Assembly: GCA_046349595.1 (NCBI GenBank)
Contig: JAXMCA010000001.1
Span: 2,046,001 to 2,110,000 of the forward strand
Direction: 5' to 3'
Source of the DNA: JACRLW01 sp046349595
GTDB lineage: Bacteria; Planctomycetota; UBA1135; UBA2386
Length of the DNA stretch: 64,000 nt
In this document: positions 1 through 9,335 of the stretch, piece by piece
Layout: every line of letters starts with the position of its first letter
Position numbering within the stretch: position 1 is the first letter of the stretch
The notes under the pieces: model-generated
Told to the model about the DNA's origin: nothing
What the model saw: only the letters and a program-made list of their open reading frames with translations
Database searches by the model: none
Position numbers and translations under genes: made by a program

Positions 1-2
1 GC

Positions 3-947
3 GCGATCGCGTCGGCCTCCTTCCTGCCGCAGGTCCTCCGCAACCTCGCCCTCTACGGTGAACCCCTCGCCCAGCACGTGCACGAGGCCGCGTTCGCTCA
101 GAGCCGGGTGCCGAAGGATGCGCTCTCGGACTGGTTGATCCACGGCTTCCCGTCGGGCCTCTTCCAGTCCTTCGTCGGGTATTTCGGCTGGTGGCGCCTG
201 CGCATGCCCGACCCGGTCTACCTCACCGTCGCGATCGTCGCCGTGGCCGGGCTGTTCGGCTCCAGGCTGCTTCGCGCGCGAAGCTCTGACTTGCCTGGAC
301 GGTTCGTCCTGCTGTGGAGTGCTGCGATCTCGACCTTCCTGCTGGTGTTGAAGTTCAACCTGACGTTCGCCCAGCCCCAAGGTCGCTATCTCTTCCCCGC
401 GGCCGGACCGATGCTCTTGCTCCTCGCAGCCGGCTTCATCGGGATCAAGGAGCGGTATCGGTCGTGTCGTCACCTGCCCACGCTGTTGGTGTTCGCCGCG
501 GTGATCGGATCGGGAGTGGTGTACCTGATGCTGGTGCGACCTGCATTCGCGCTTTCGGTCGCGCAGGACGCCGACCGCTACGCGGCGAGCATCTCGGGCG
601 GACTACGCTCCGAGTGCCCTGTCGCGAGCCGAGAGATCGAACTCCTCGGACCGGCGGACGGGATCACCATCTCCGAAGCACCGGAATTCACCTTCCGCAG
701 TCCCCCCGGGGGTGCGCCCTGCAGCGTCCATCTCTGGCTCGAGTCGGGCCGCATCCTGGGGGCGACCTACGAACAAATCGCCCTGGATCTCTCGGCTGGC
801 CGTTTCCGACTTCCTGCGGAGATCTGGGACGTGGTCCCCCCCGGAGTTCGATTGCACTGGAACGTCCGGCGGGTGGCTGACCGCAGCGCCGGCGAAGACC
901 CGCGGACCATGCCGGGCAGCCCCACCTGGGCGATCGTTCGACGCTGA
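3..947 (+). CDS. DUF2142-like polytopic membrane protein, 5' truncated by window edge
   Basis: The frame is open from position 3 with no upstream stop, so the gene begins outside the window; the GTG at 78 is probably internal. About 314 residues are visible. Hydrophobic helices lie near nt 210-270, 306-360, 387-446 and 477-539, followed by a soluble tail of about 130 residues with no hydrophobic stretch. The motifs 'FGWWRLRMPDPVY' and 'QGRYLFPA' before a long helix resemble the C-terminal part of DUF2142/GT39-type membrane proteins, which are linked to cell-surface glycan assembly. Family placement rests on these motifs only. The substrate cannot be told. The stop TGA is at 945-947. Confidence 0.6.
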   Translation, partial: AIASASFLPQVLRNLALYGEPLAQHVHEAAFAQSRVPKDALSDWLIHGFPSGLFQSFVGYFGWWRLRMPDPVYLTVAIVAVAGLFGSRLLRARSSDLPGRFVLLWSAAISTFLLVLKFNLTFAQPQGRYLFPAAGPMLLLLAAGFIGIKERYRSCRHLPTLLVFAAVIGSGVVYLMLVRPAFALSVAQDADRYAASISGGLRSECPVASREIELLGPADGITISEAPEFTFRSPPGGAPCSVHLWLESGRILGATYEQIALDLSAGRFRLPAEIWDVVPPGVRLHWNVRRVADRSAGEDPRTMPGSPTWAIVRR

Positions 948-1407
948 ACCCTGAGAAGACCGACCAGGCAGGTTCCCCGCGGATGCAACGGAGCCCGAGA
1001 TCGGATCGAGACGGGTGAGCGCAACGGCACAGTGGTCGCCGATCTCGCGCGCCCGATTCACCGCCACATCGTTGCGAGTCCTCCGCGCGCCGAATCCCGC
1101 ACCCAGACTCCCGTTCGAAGCCGGTGGAGTTGCGACGCGGTGCGTCGCGCGGCGAAACCCCGAGCGGATGGCACTGGCATGGAATCGTACCAGCCACGTC
1201 CAAGACCCGGTCGGGCCTCGGCAATTGGCAGTTCCGGGACAACGGGCTGCGAGCCTCGGGACGCGCTTTGGTCGAGGATGCCGGCGTTGCGGTAACAGGC
1301 TCGTGCTCCCCGCGCTCCGGGGTGGAGCCCCCCGCCGCCGAAGCGTTCCGGCGCCTCACCCGCGCCGCGACGGCGCCCGAACGATCCTCAACAACGCGAG
1401 TAGTTCC
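948..1407. other. Intergenic, no gene recognised
   Basis: This 460-bp stretch lies between two genes on the plus strand. The frame of the downstream gene is open back to 1015, but that extension is low-complexity Arg/Pro/Ala and precedes a clean signal peptide, so I treat it as non-coding. A small perfect hairpin (7-bp stem 1132-1138/1142-1148, 3-nt loop) is visible. No riboswitch or promoter consensus was recognised. Confidence 0.5.
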
Positions 1408-2718
1408 ATGAAGCAAGTCCCCCTCCTGTGCACCGTGCTCTTCTCCGCGGCCGCGATCGCCCAAGACAAGATCGACCTCCGCATCCAGGAGAGCAGCAAG
1501 CCCCTCCGCTACACCATCGAATCGAGTTCGAAGTCGACCACCGAGGTCGCGCGGACCGTCGACGGCGAACCACAACAGGGCGGTGGCCGCGGTGGTGCGG
1601 CCGGTCCGATGAGCATGGCACGCAGCCAGACGGTCGTCTTCGACGAGGGCAAGGGCGACGAGGGAACCTGGCGCGAGTACGTGAAGGCCAACGCCAAGAC
1701 CGAACGCCCGGACGACACGGGCGGCGTCGACAAGCAGGAGATCGAGGGCGGTCTCGTCGGGCACCGGGTCACGATCGTCGAGGACGATCGCGGCGTGGTG
1801 GTCAAGCCCGACAGCGAGGACCTGCCGCGCTTCGCCACGATGGGAGTGCCCGGGCGCATGTCCTTCGCCGGCGGCTTGCCGACCGATCCAGTGGCGGTCG
1901 GCGAGGAGTTCGAGCTGAGCAACAAGTTCCTCCAGTCGCTCAAGGGACTCACCCACCCTGTGAACCCGGCGATGGCCGGAGGCCCCGGCGCGGGCGGGCA
2001 GGCCGGCGGGCGTCGGGGTCGCGGACAGGGTGCGGATGGACAGCAACCACAAGGTGGCGATGCCCAACCGCCTGAGGGCGGACAGCGGCGCCCGCGCAAC
2101 CAGGGTGGCGACAACCAGGATCCGCAGGGCGGTCAGCGCCGTCCCCGTGGGCAGGGTGGTGACAATCAGGATCCGCAGGGTCAGCGGGGTCAGGGCCAGC
2201 GCGGTCAGGGCCAGCGCGGTGCATTCGGGCCCGGCGGGATGGGAGGTCGCGGTGGCTTCGGCCTGATGGGTGGTGGCGTCGATGCGACAGGCCTGCTCTC
2301 CAATGAGCACCTCGAAGGCAAGTTCATGGCCAAGCTCGTCGCGGTCGACGGCAACGTCGCGAAGCTCAAGCTGAGCGGCAAGCGGTCGGGCGAGGGCAGC
2401 ATCGAGGAACTCGGATTGATGCAAGCCGGCCGGTTCGGCCGCGGTGGCGCCGGTGGTCAGGGTGGGCAGCGCGGCGGCAACATCCCGACGCCCGAAGGCG
2501 ATGGTGCCGCGGAAGTCACTCTCGCCGGCGAGCTTTGGATCGACGTTGCCAACCACCAGCTCGTCAAGCTGGTCATCGAAGGCACGGCAAAGCAACACAC
2601 CAATCTCGAGATGGACATGGGTGACCGAGGCGTCATGGGCATCGAAACCAAGGGCGACGAAACCTACCGGTACGCCGTCCAGGTGACCGAGGCGCCGGCC
2701 AAGGAAGCGAAGAAGTGA
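1408..2718 (+). CDS. Secreted hypothetical protein with Gly/Gln/Arg-rich central region
   Basis: 436 residues. ATG at 1408 is chosen because it begins a typical signal peptide (MKQVPLLCTVLFSAAAIAQ, cleavage after AIA-Q). The mature part has two more ordered halves (about residues 20-190 and 295-436) joined by a low-complexity segment rich in Gly, Gln and Arg encoded by nt 1970-2270. Repeated VTIVEDDRGVVVKP-like and 'VAVGEEF' patterns suggest a beta-rich extracytoplasmic protein, but I recognise no named domain. It precedes another secreted Gly-rich protein, with a terminator-like hairpin between them. Function unknown; presumably periplasmic or surface-exposed. Confidence 0.7.
   Translation: MKQVPLLCTVLFSAAAIAQDKIDLRIQESSKPLRYTIESSSKSTTEVARTVDGEPQQGGGRGGAAGPMSMARSQTVVFDEGKGDEGTWREYVKANAKTERPDDTGGVDKQEIEGGLVGHRVTIVEDDRGVVVKPDSEDLPRFATMGVPGRMSFAGGLPTDPVAVGEEFELSNKFLQSLKGLTHPVNPAMAGGPGAGGQAGGRRGRGQGADGQQPQGGDAQPPEGGQRRPRNQGGDNQDPQGGQRRPRGQGGDNQDPQGQRGQGQRGQGQRGAFGPGGMGGRGGFGLMGGGVDATGLLSNEHLEGKFMAKLVAVDGNVAKLKLSGKRSGEGSIEELGLMQAGRFGRGGAGGQGGQRGGNIPTPEGDGAAEVTLAGELWIDVANHQLVKLVIEGTAKQHTNLEMDMGDRGVMGIETKGDETYRYAVQVTEAPAKEAKK
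2079..2222 (+). repeat. Imperfect tandem coding repeat (Gln/Gly/Arg-rich)
   Basis: Within the preceding gene, a unit of about 17 codons centred on QGGDNQDPQG occurs twice in tandem, followed by a shorter GQGQR iteration. The repeats stay in frame and vary at the third base, so this is protein low complexity and not a CRISPR or VNTR locus in non-coding DNA. Confidence 0.7.
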
Positions 2719-2736
2719 ACGCGAAGGGGGCACGGC

Positions 2737-2764
2737 TGGGCGGCAGGTCTTCGCCTGCTGCCCA
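2737..2764 (+). terminator. Terminator-like hairpin after the 1408-2718 gene
   Basis: An 11-bp stem (2737-2747 with 2754-2764, one G-T wobble) closes a 6-nt TCTTCG loop 18 nt after the stop codon. There is no T-tract, as is common in GC-rich genomes, so intrinsic termination is likely but not certain. Confidence 0.5.
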
Positions 2765-2850
2765 CCCGGCCCCACGGTCTCGCGGAAGCACCGCAAGAGC
2801 CGAATCACCCAGATCAGAGCCGCTCACCTAGCCCTTTCAGGTAGTCGACA

Positions 2851-5800
2851 ATGCGCCGCGCACTGTTCCTCGCTCCCGTCGTGCTGACTGGACTCGCCGC
2901 CGCCGCTTGGTTCGTTCTCTCCGGCGGAGGCACAGGCCCTGTCCCGTTGACGATCGGGGAACAGACTGAGCCCCAACTCGACTCACGGAGTTCTCCCGGT
3001 GAGCAACGCGAAGCGGAGTGGGTGAACGATCGGGTGGCGATCCACCAGATGGCGCAAGAACTCGGCGTACCGGAACTCGCCGAGGACGAGGCCGAGGACG
3101 GATCTGCGCTCGTGGTCCGAGGTCGCGTTGTCACTGCTCTGCAGCAGCCCGTCGCGACGGCCGCCATCAACGTTCGGGTCAGGCGCAACGTCCGCGCTTT
3201 CTTCGAGAACAGCGGACCTGGTGGCGCAGCCCAGCCGGACTTCGATTGGCAATCCGTCTTCCGTCAGCGCAACCTGGGGAAGGAGGTGATGACGGACTCG
3301 AACGGCGTCTTCACCATCGCAGGACGTACCTTCACTCGCGGCGCGGGTGTCGAGATCGCGGCGACCCACCGCGAGTTCGCGCCGCAGGTCATCAACGTCG
3401 ACTGGGAGCCGTCGCAAGGCGAACTCACGCTCCCCGACATCGTGCTCGGAGTCGGCGCCACGGTCTCCGGAGTGGTCGTGGACTCCGTCGGCGCGCCCGT
3501 GGCGGAAGCGACGGTCACGCTCGAGCCAGGCAACGCCTCGACGGACAACCGAGGGCCAGGCGGCGGGCCAGGCGGCCCGGGCGGTTTCGGTCGAGGCGGC
3601 CGTGGCCGCCAGGACGACACACTGCGGAAGCTGCTCGGTGAGGGAGTCACCGACGCATCGGGACGATTCACATTCCAGCACGTGCCGGCGGGGTCCGTCG
3701 CGGTGATGGCGAGCGCTGCACGTCACCTCGACGGCCGCTCCGACCGCGCGGATATTGCGGACGGCGCACAGCTCGATGTTGGACAGATCCACCTCGGACC
3801 GGGAGCCGAACTGAGCGGTGTCGTCCGAGACGATGCCGGGACTCCTGTCGCGGGGGCGACCGTCTCGATCGCCTATGCCGCGGACAGCCGGGGCCGAGGC
3901 AACCAGCCGGGGACGGGAGGCCGGGGACGGGGTGGCAATGCCAACGGAGATGCCACCAGCCCCGCTGCCCCGCGTGGCAACGGCCCCGACATCGCGTTGA
4001 GCGCGCCCGACAACAACGGCAACAACGGTGGAAGACGCGGAAGAGCGAACAATGGCGATCCACGCCAGGGTCCCGGTGCTGGCGGGCCGGGTGGGTTCTT
4101 CGGCGGACCAGGGCGCGGAGGGAACTCGAACTTCAGCACCAAGACGGACAAGGAGGGTCGCTACCAACTGGACCGGGTGCCAGCGGAGGAACTGACCGTC
4201 TCCGTCCGCCATGACAGCTTCATCGACGAGCGCCTCGAGCCGGTCGATCCGCGCATCCAGAGCCACGTCGATTTCCAGCTCACACGGCGACCCGCCATCG
4301 TCGGAAGCGTGATCGACGCCGCCAGCGGCGAACCGGTCGAGCTCTACGGGATTCGATGGCGGCGGGACAACAGCGCCGACATGCAGCGTGGTTTCCAGCA
4401 ATTCGGCGATCGCATGGCGCAGGCGGACGACCCGAACGCCGACCCCGCGCGTGCCCAGATGATGCAGCAGATGCGCGACATGGCTGCTCAGTTCGAGCAA
4501 TCGATCAAGCGGCAGGAGGAACTGCGGCGCAACCTGCTCGGCGGGTCGGGCCAGGTACCGGGCCCCACCCCGAAGGCGAACTCGCACCAGGCTGGACGCT
4601 TCCGACTCGATGCCGTCGAACCGGGCACCTTCCTCATCGATGTCGATGCGCCTGGGTACATCAAGCTCGCAGCCGGGCCGTTCACGGTCTCGGCGGACAC
4701 CCCCCCCACCGAGTTGACCATCCGTGTCGAGCGCGGCGCCGCCATGAAGGGGATTGTCGTCTCCGCGAACAACAACACCCCAGTCGGCGGCGCTCGCATC
4801 TCGCTCAGCATCCCAACCGATGACTCTGCGCAGATGCCGAACTTCGGCGGCTTCGGTCGCGGCGGTCGTGGAGGCCGCGGCGGCGGCGGTGGTCCGGGTG
4901 GCATGTTCCGAACAGGACGAGATGTCCTCGCCCAGGTCCGCTCCGCGTCGGATGGCCGTTTCGAACTCCCACCGCTCCGCCCCGGCCGGTACGCCTTGGA
5001 GATCCGAGCCGACGGGTTCCCGGACTACTCGTCCCAGGACTTCGTCGTGGCCGTCGGCGCCCCGGAGTCGGTCGTCCGGATCGACCCGGGCGCGAGGCTC
5101 TATGGGCGGATCTCGGGAATCGAGCAGGGATCTCGCGCCACGCTCGAGCTCACTCACACCGACAATCGCGATCGCCGGACGACTCGCATCGACGACAAGA
5201 CCGGTGATTACTCCGTCTCCGGCCTGGCAGCCGGCGGATGGGTGATCCAACTGGTCGGAGAGGGTCAACGCGGCAGCTTCCGCCAACGACTCGGAGCGTT
5301 CCTCGGCGCCAGCTCGAACGAAGCCCCGGATGTGGTGCTGCAACCCGGACAGGAACTCCGACACGACATCGACGCTTCGAGCGCGATGCCCGGTGTGGTC
5401 CAGGGCTACGTGATCCGAAACGGTCAGCCTGGCGGCGGATTGGAAGTGCGATTGGTCGAGGCAGACTCCAGCAACCGCGACCCGAATGCGCCTCCGTCAC
5501 CGCAGCAGATGTTTGCGCGCTTCGGTCGCGGAGGCGGAATGCTGCGAAGCTCGGTCGATGCAGCAGACGGCTCGTTCAAGATCGACTCGGTGCCGTCCGG
5601 CATCTACACGCTCGAGGTCCACGAGCGCATGGGACGCGGCGGCGGTGGTGGTCCTCGGGCGCGCAGCGACAATGCTCTCTACTCCACCGCGATCGACATC
5701 CGTCGCGGTCAAACCCTGCTGCAGCAGATCCAGATCTCCACCGGATCGATCGCGCTCGCCGTCCGCCGCAAAGACGGGCAGGACATCGGACGCGTCAGCG

Positions 5801-6231
5801 TGCAGTTGGTCCGCGCGGCAGAAGCCGGACAGCTCCCTCCGGAACAGTGGCGCGAGCTCCCCTCCTACCGCCAGATGAGTTCGCGAGGCGGAGACGGCGA
5901 TCTTGGCGAGTTCGCACCCGATTCCTATGCCTTCAGCATCTCGATCAACGGAACCCGGGGATTGACCGGCCAGATCCTTGTCGGCGTGGGGTCGCAGGTT
6001 CGGATCGAAGGTGAACTGGAGACCGCGGAAGGCAACGCCGCAAACCCGAGCCCCGGCAGTGGCCCAGCGCCAGGGCCGAATGGCACCAACGGGACGCCCG
6101 GCGCTCCGAACGGCGCCGGAGGCGGTCAGCGTCCAGCCGGCGGCCCGGGAGGCAATCGCGGTCGAGGCGGACGAGGAGGCCAGAACGGCCAAGGTCAGGG
6201 CGGCGGAGCGCCGAATCGCGGCGGCAACTGA
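2851..6231 (+). CDS. Exported protein with multiple carboxypeptidase-regulatory-like domains
   Basis: 1126 residues. The N-terminus has a hydrophobic segment (about residues 5-24) that may be a signal peptide or membrane anchor. At least five beta-sandwich repeats of the carboxypeptidase regulatory-like (CarboxypepD_reg) type can be recognised from 'G..V.G.V.D..G.PV..A.V.L' openings near residues 85, 200, 325, 490 and 640; more divergent copies follow. They are separated by Gly/Arg/Asn-rich linkers, and the C-terminal 80 residues are almost entirely Gly, Pro, Asn, Gln and Arg. Such domains act as structural or adhesion modules on the outer surface; no catalytic domain is visible. The ATG at 2851 starts the hydrophobic leader. 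Confidence 0.75.
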   Translation: MRRALFLAPVVLTGLAAAAWFVLSGGGTGPVPLTIGEQTEPQLDSRSSPGEQREAEWVNDRVAIHQMAQELGVPELAEDEAEDGSALVVRGRVVTALQQPVATAAINVRVRRNVRAFFENSGPGGAAQPDFDWQSVFRQRNLGKEVMTDSNGVFTIAGRTFTRGAGVEIAATHREFAPQVINVDWEPSQGELTLPDIVLGVGATVSGVVVDSVGAPVAEATVTLEPGNASTDNRGPGGGPGGPGGFGRGGRGRQDDTLRKLLGEGVTDASGRFTFQHVPAGSVAVMASAARHLDGRSDRADIADGAQLDVGQIHLGPGAELSGVVRDDAGTPVAGATVSIAYAADSRGRGNQPGTGGRGRGGNANGDATSPAAPRGNGPDIALSAPDNNGNNGGRRGRANNGDPRQGPGAGGPGGFFGGPGRGGNSNFSTKTDKEGRYQLDRVPAEELTVSVRHDSFIDERLEPVDPRIQSHVDFQLTRRPAIVGSVIDAASGEPVELYGIRWRRDNSADMQRGFQQFGDRMAQADDPNADPARAQMMQQMRDMAAQFEQSIKRQEELRRNLLGGSGQVPGPTPKANSHQAGRFRLDAVEPGTFLIDVDAPGYIKLAAGPFTVSADTPPTELTIRVERGAAMKGIVVSANNNTPVGGARISLSIPTDDSAQMPNFGGFGRGGRGGRGGGGGPGGMFRTGRDVLAQVRSASDGRFELPPLRPGRYALEIRADGFPDYSSQDFVVAVGAPESVVRIDPGARLYGRISGIEQGSRATLELTHTDNRDRRTTRIDDKTGDYSVSGLAAGGWVIQLVGEGQRGSFRQRLGAFLGASSNEAPDVVLQPGQELRHDIDASSAMPGVVQGYVIRNGQPGGGLEVRLVEADSSNRDPNAPPSPQQMFARFGRGGGMLRSSVDAADGSFKIDSVPSGIYTLEVHERMGRGGGGGPRARSDNALYSTAIDIRRGQTLLQQIQISTGSIALAVRRKDGQDIGRVSVQLVRAAEAGQLPPEQWRELPSYRQMSSRGGDGDLGEFAPDSYAFSISINGTRGLTGQILVGVGSQVRIEGELETAEGNAANPSPGSGPAPGPNGTNGTPGAPNGAGGGQRPAGGPGGNRGRGGRGGQNGQGQGGGAPNRGGN

Positions 6232-6295
6232 GAGTGCGGCACGCGCCCCCGAGCGGATCCCTTCTCCGGTCGTGAATCGTCCCGGCAGTGCGCCC

Positions 6296-6317
6296 GCCGG
6301 GTGCCTTCCCACCCGGC
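6296..6317. terminator. Convergent terminator-like hairpin
   Basis: A perfect 8-bp stem (6296-6303/6310-6317) with a 6-nt loop sits between the convergent genes ending at 6231 (+) and 6329 (-). It could serve both strands. Confidence 0.45.
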
Positions 6318-6328
6318 CGCGCGCTCTG

Positions 6329-7318
6329 TCACTTCTTGTTCTCGAGTTCCTTCTTCCACTGCTCGAGCTGGCCCTGGAGCCGCTGTGCCACGGGCGACTC
6401 GGGTGACGCCTTGATCGCGGCCTCGACGTGTTCGACCGCCTTGGCGATGTCGCCCGAGCGGTAGCGGAAGACTCCGGCGAAGTACTTCAGCTTCTGCGCC
6501 ACCTCGGCATCGAGGTCGGCCGCGTGGGCCGTGACGAACTCCTCGATCTTCGTCGCACCACCGGCCCAGTCGTCCTTCTCGGCGAATCCATTCAGCGACG
6601 ATTCGAGCGCCTCGACCTCGGACGCGATCGCGATCTTGCGCTTCGCCGCCTCGAACTTCTCCTTCAGCCCCGCCTTGCCGTCGGCGTCGAGCTTGATGAT
6701 CTCGTCCATCCATGCCATGTAATGGCGGTGGAGATCCGCGGGCAGCACCTCGATGGCATCCGCCAGGAACTTGGCACGCTCGGCGCCCTTGCTGCCATCG
6801 GCCTTGGCAATCAGGGCGTCACGCTGCTCGCGAACCTGCCGTAGCCCGTTCACGTGCGCCAAGTATGCCTCGGGGCCACCCTCCTGGTAGCCGGTCTGGC
6901 CGTAGGGCATGCCGGCGGCGTCGAGCACGAAGATGGTCGGGAAGCCCTGAACCCCGAACTGGGTCATCAGTCCCTGGTTCTGCTTCTTGAGTTCCTCGCT
7001 CTGCTCCTTCTTCTGCGGGAAGTCGAGTTCCACGAAGACGAACTGCTCCGACGCCGGGCCCGAGAACTCGGCATGCGAGAACACCTCCTTGTGGAGCTTG
7101 ATGCACCAACCGCACCAGTCCGAGCCGGTGAAGTCGACGAACAGGTCTTTGCCTTCCTTCTTGGCCTGAGCCTTCGCGGCCTCCCAGTCGGTGATCCACT
7201 TGGGCTCGCCCGACTCCGCGGCGTCTTTCACTTCCTTCGCCGGAGGGTCTTGGGGAACAGGGGTGAAGGCAACGGCAGGTGCCGATGCGAACAAGACGCT
7301 GGTGAGAAGTGAAATCAT
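6329..7318 (-). CDS. Secreted thioredoxin-fold protein (CGWC)
   Basis: 329 residues from the ATG at 7318, chosen because it starts a signal peptide (MISLLTSVLFASAPAVAF); a longer in-frame start at 7420 lacks one. A thioredoxin-like domain (about 40-160) carries the redox pair C69-G-W-C72 in 'FTGSDWCGWC' and a cis-proline at P127 in 'GFPT'. This is the Thioredoxin_7/DUF255-like subtype found in exported disulfide reductases or isomerases. Residues 165-329 are helical and charged, resembling TPR-type repeats. Likely role: extracytoplasmic thiol-disulfide exchange. A second thioredoxin-like lipoprotein lies 116 bp upstream on the same strand. Confidence 0.8.
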   Translation of the reverse strand: MISLLTSVLFASAPAVAFTPVPQDPPAKEVKDAAESGEPKWITDWEAAKAQAKKEGKDLFVDFTGSDWCGWCIKLHKEVFSHAEFSGPASEQFVFVELDFPQKKEQSEELKKQNQGLMTQFGVQGFPTIFVLDAAGMPYGQTGYQEGGPEAYLAHVNGLRQVREQRDALIAKADGSKGAERAKFLADAIEVLPADLHRHYMAWMDEIIKLDADGKAGLKEKFEAAKRKIAIASEVEALESSLNGFAEKDDWAGGATKIEEFVTAHAADLDAEVAQKLKYFAGVFRYRSGDIAKAVEHVEAAIKASPESPVAQRLQGQLEQWKKELENKK

Positions 7319-7434
7319 CGCGGATCGAACCTCGACTCGTGGTTGGAACTGGTCGCGCTGCAATACGACTCCACCCCGGGCCCTGTCGCTTGCAATTCGG
7401 AACTTCGTGATGCCTGCCAAGGCACCGCGATCGG

Positions 7435-7956
7435 CTACCCACCCTTGCGCGCCCGCCCGAGCAATCGAGCGATGCCGTCCGGGCTCATGTCTTCGCGCTC
7501 CAGCGCGACCACCCCACCGTCCGCCCCGAACACGATCACGGCGGGAACACTCTTCGAAGTCCTGACCCCGTCCGGCAGCGGCAGGGCCTCGTCCAACTCA
7601 TCTGCACGGTTGTTTCCCCAGACGAGCGGCTCGACCGAAAGAGGCAATCCCTCCAACCGCGAGGCCATCCCGCGCATCACGCTTTCGACGGTCGCCGGAC
7701 CGAGCACGTCGAGCGCCAGGACGGCGACCGAGGCCTGGTCGAGGTGGGCGTCGGCGATCGCGCGCACGACGACCGGAAGCGCCTCGACGCTGGGCGGATC
7801 GAAACTCGCGAAGGTGATCAGGATGCGGAAGCCTGGGGCCTTTGCCGCGACGAATTCTCCCAGGGACTTCGCATCGAGGACCCTCGGTTCCATCGCCTTG
7901 CGACCGGAGCAGGCCGCCATCCACAAACACATGAGACACGCGACAACGCGCGCCAT
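7435..7956 (-). CDS. Putative lipoprotein with degenerate thioredoxin-like fold
   Basis: 173 residues from the ATG at 7956; a GTG 21 nt upstream is an alternative. The leader (MARVVACLMCLWMAACSG) ends in a plausible lipobox, with Cys after Ala-Ala. The remaining domain has the beta-alpha-beta pattern of a thioredoxin fold, including a 'SVPAVIVFGADG' segment like the cis-Pro strand, but the CxxC pair is absent: 'FASFDPPS' stands where it would be. It therefore probably lacks redox activity, or is a binding protein. It follows the zinc-ribbon gene on the same strand after 218 bp. Confidence 0.6.
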   Translation of the reverse strand: MARVVACLMCLWMAACSGRKAMEPRVLDAKSLGEFVAAKAPGFRILITFASFDPPSVEALPVVVRAIADAHLDQASVAVLALDVLGPATVESVMRGMASRLEGLPLSVEPLVWGNNRADELDEALPLPDGVRTSKSVPAVIVFGADGGVVALEREDMSPDGIARLLGRARKGG

Positions 7957-8174
7957 CGAAACTCCGACACGAACCACGACTGACCTCGCTTTCGTCCCTT
8001 CGACAACCTGGACACGCGCGCCGAGGACCGCACCATCCGCCGGGACGCAAGGGCGCCGAGTCTACCGTCGGAGCCTCGTGGTGACCCTGCGCCTTCCGGA
8101 ACTCGCCGGAAGGGCGTTCGGCAGTCCGGGGACTTCCCGCCGTTGCACCTGCGACGGCCGCGCCCTGATCGCGC

Positions 8175-9311
8175 TCATCGGGTCGCGAGGATGATCGCGG
8201 TGATCGCGGCCGCGATCCCGGCGACCAGTCCGAGGATCTTCCAGATGCTGTACGGTCGTTCTCCGCACACTTCACCCGTCGCCCCGTTCACCATCACGCG
8301 GAACGGTTTGCCTCCGAATCGATAGGTCCGCAACCACACCGGAAGGAGCAGATGCTTGAAGGTGAGCGCCGCGAAGTCGGACCGCACGCTGTGGATGCGT
8401 TGCTCGTCCCCACCGATCCGTCTGCACACTTCGCTGCGGATCAGCGCCTCCATCTCCGACTTGCCCAGGGCGAACGCCGCGGACAGGTCGACGTCGTAGG
8501 TGCGCGCGAGGAATCCCGCGAGGGCCGCATCGGTGAACGGCAGACAGGACTCCAAGGGCCACGGATCGAGCCGATCGAGGAGCTTCCCGGGCAGTGAGTT
8601 CTCGTTCCCCTGCGTGCCACGCACGAGGACGTCGTCGAAGAAGCGGCGGAACGAGCCCGCGGCCGGTGTCCAGCGCGTGCGACGCTCCTGGACCGTCTCC
8701 TTCCCGCGTTGCACCGTCACCCAGTAGTGATCGCCGCGTTCTCCCCGATAGGCCGTGCTCGTCAATGCGTCGAAGGTCCAGAACGGCAGATACACGCCCT
8801 GGAACGCGCCCTGCACGCTCAGGTCCTTGAACCGCGTCGGCGCGAACCATCGCGTCCGGACCCAGCCGGTGAACACATCGCGGGCCTTCGCGTCGGTAAC
8901 GATGAAAGGCAGGACACCATCGACGCCGACGCGATCCTCCGCCCTGTGCGCGTCGCGCACCTGGATCGGCGCCGCGCAGTACGGGCAGTTCTGGGAGGTC
9001 AGGGTCCCCTCGAAGGTCGTCTCGCCGCCGCAGTCCTGGCAACGCACCAGGCGCCTCGTCGACGGACTCCGTCCCTCCTGCCGGCGCTCAGCCTCCCTGG
9101 CGAGTTCTCCGATGAGATCGCGCTCGCCGACGGAACGCTCCGGATCCAGCCCGAGGTCCTGCTCGTGACCGCAGTACGGACACTTCAACTGCCGCGCTTC
9201 GATGTCGAAGCTGAGGTTCGCTCCGCATCCCGCGCACGGAAAGGTCCGCGGGCGCTCTGCAGACGCCGTCTTGTCCGCGGCGATCGGCGATGGATCGGAC
9301 TCCCCGCTCAT
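8175..9311 (-). CDS. Double zinc-ribbon membrane-anchored protein (YdjG-like)
   Basis: 378 residues. Two zinc ribbons are visible: C26/C29/C44/C47 and C91/C94/C109/C112. A central region of about 200 residues with many aromatics follows, and a C-terminal transmembrane helix (about 355-374, WKILGLVAGIAAAITAIIL). This matches TFIIB-type zinc-ribbon proteins of the Bacillus YdjG group, which pair with an SPFH protein. The SPFH gene lies just upstream, 24 bp away on the same strand. The inferred role is a membrane-associated scaffold or stress complex; no enzyme motif is seen. Confidence 0.75.
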   Translation of the reverse strand: MSGESDPSPIAADKTASAERPRTFPCAGCGANLSFDIEARQLKCPYCGHEQDLGLDPERSVGERDLIGELAREAERRQEGRSPSTRRLVRCQDCGGETTFEGTLTSQNCPYCAAPIQVRDAHRAEDRVGVDGVLPFIVTDAKARDVFTGWVRTRWFAPTRFKDLSVQGAFQGVYLPFWTFDALTSTAYRGERGDHYWVTVQRGKETVQERRTRWTPAAGSFRRFFDDVLVRGTQGNENSLPGKLLDRLDPWPLESCLPFTDAALAGFLARTYDVDLSAAFALGKSEMEALIRSEVCRRIGGDEQRIHSVRSDFAALTFKHLLLPVWLRTYRFGGKPFRVMVNGATGEVCGERPYSIWKILGLVAGIAAAITAIILATR

Positions 9312-9335
9312 GGGATGTCGGCCTCCACACGAGAA

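Noticed and set aside
948..1407. Riboswitch or small gene upstream of the first secreted protein
   Set aside because: Only a short 7-bp hairpin is visible and no conserved riboswitch core was recognised.
2079..2222. Possible CRISPR or VNTR array
   Set aside because: The repeats are in-frame Gly/Gln/Arg codons of varying sequence, with no uniform spacers.
688..2808. 706-codon minus-strand frame over the first secreted protein
   Set aside because: Antisense shadow; the sense strand has a signal peptide and consistent codon use.
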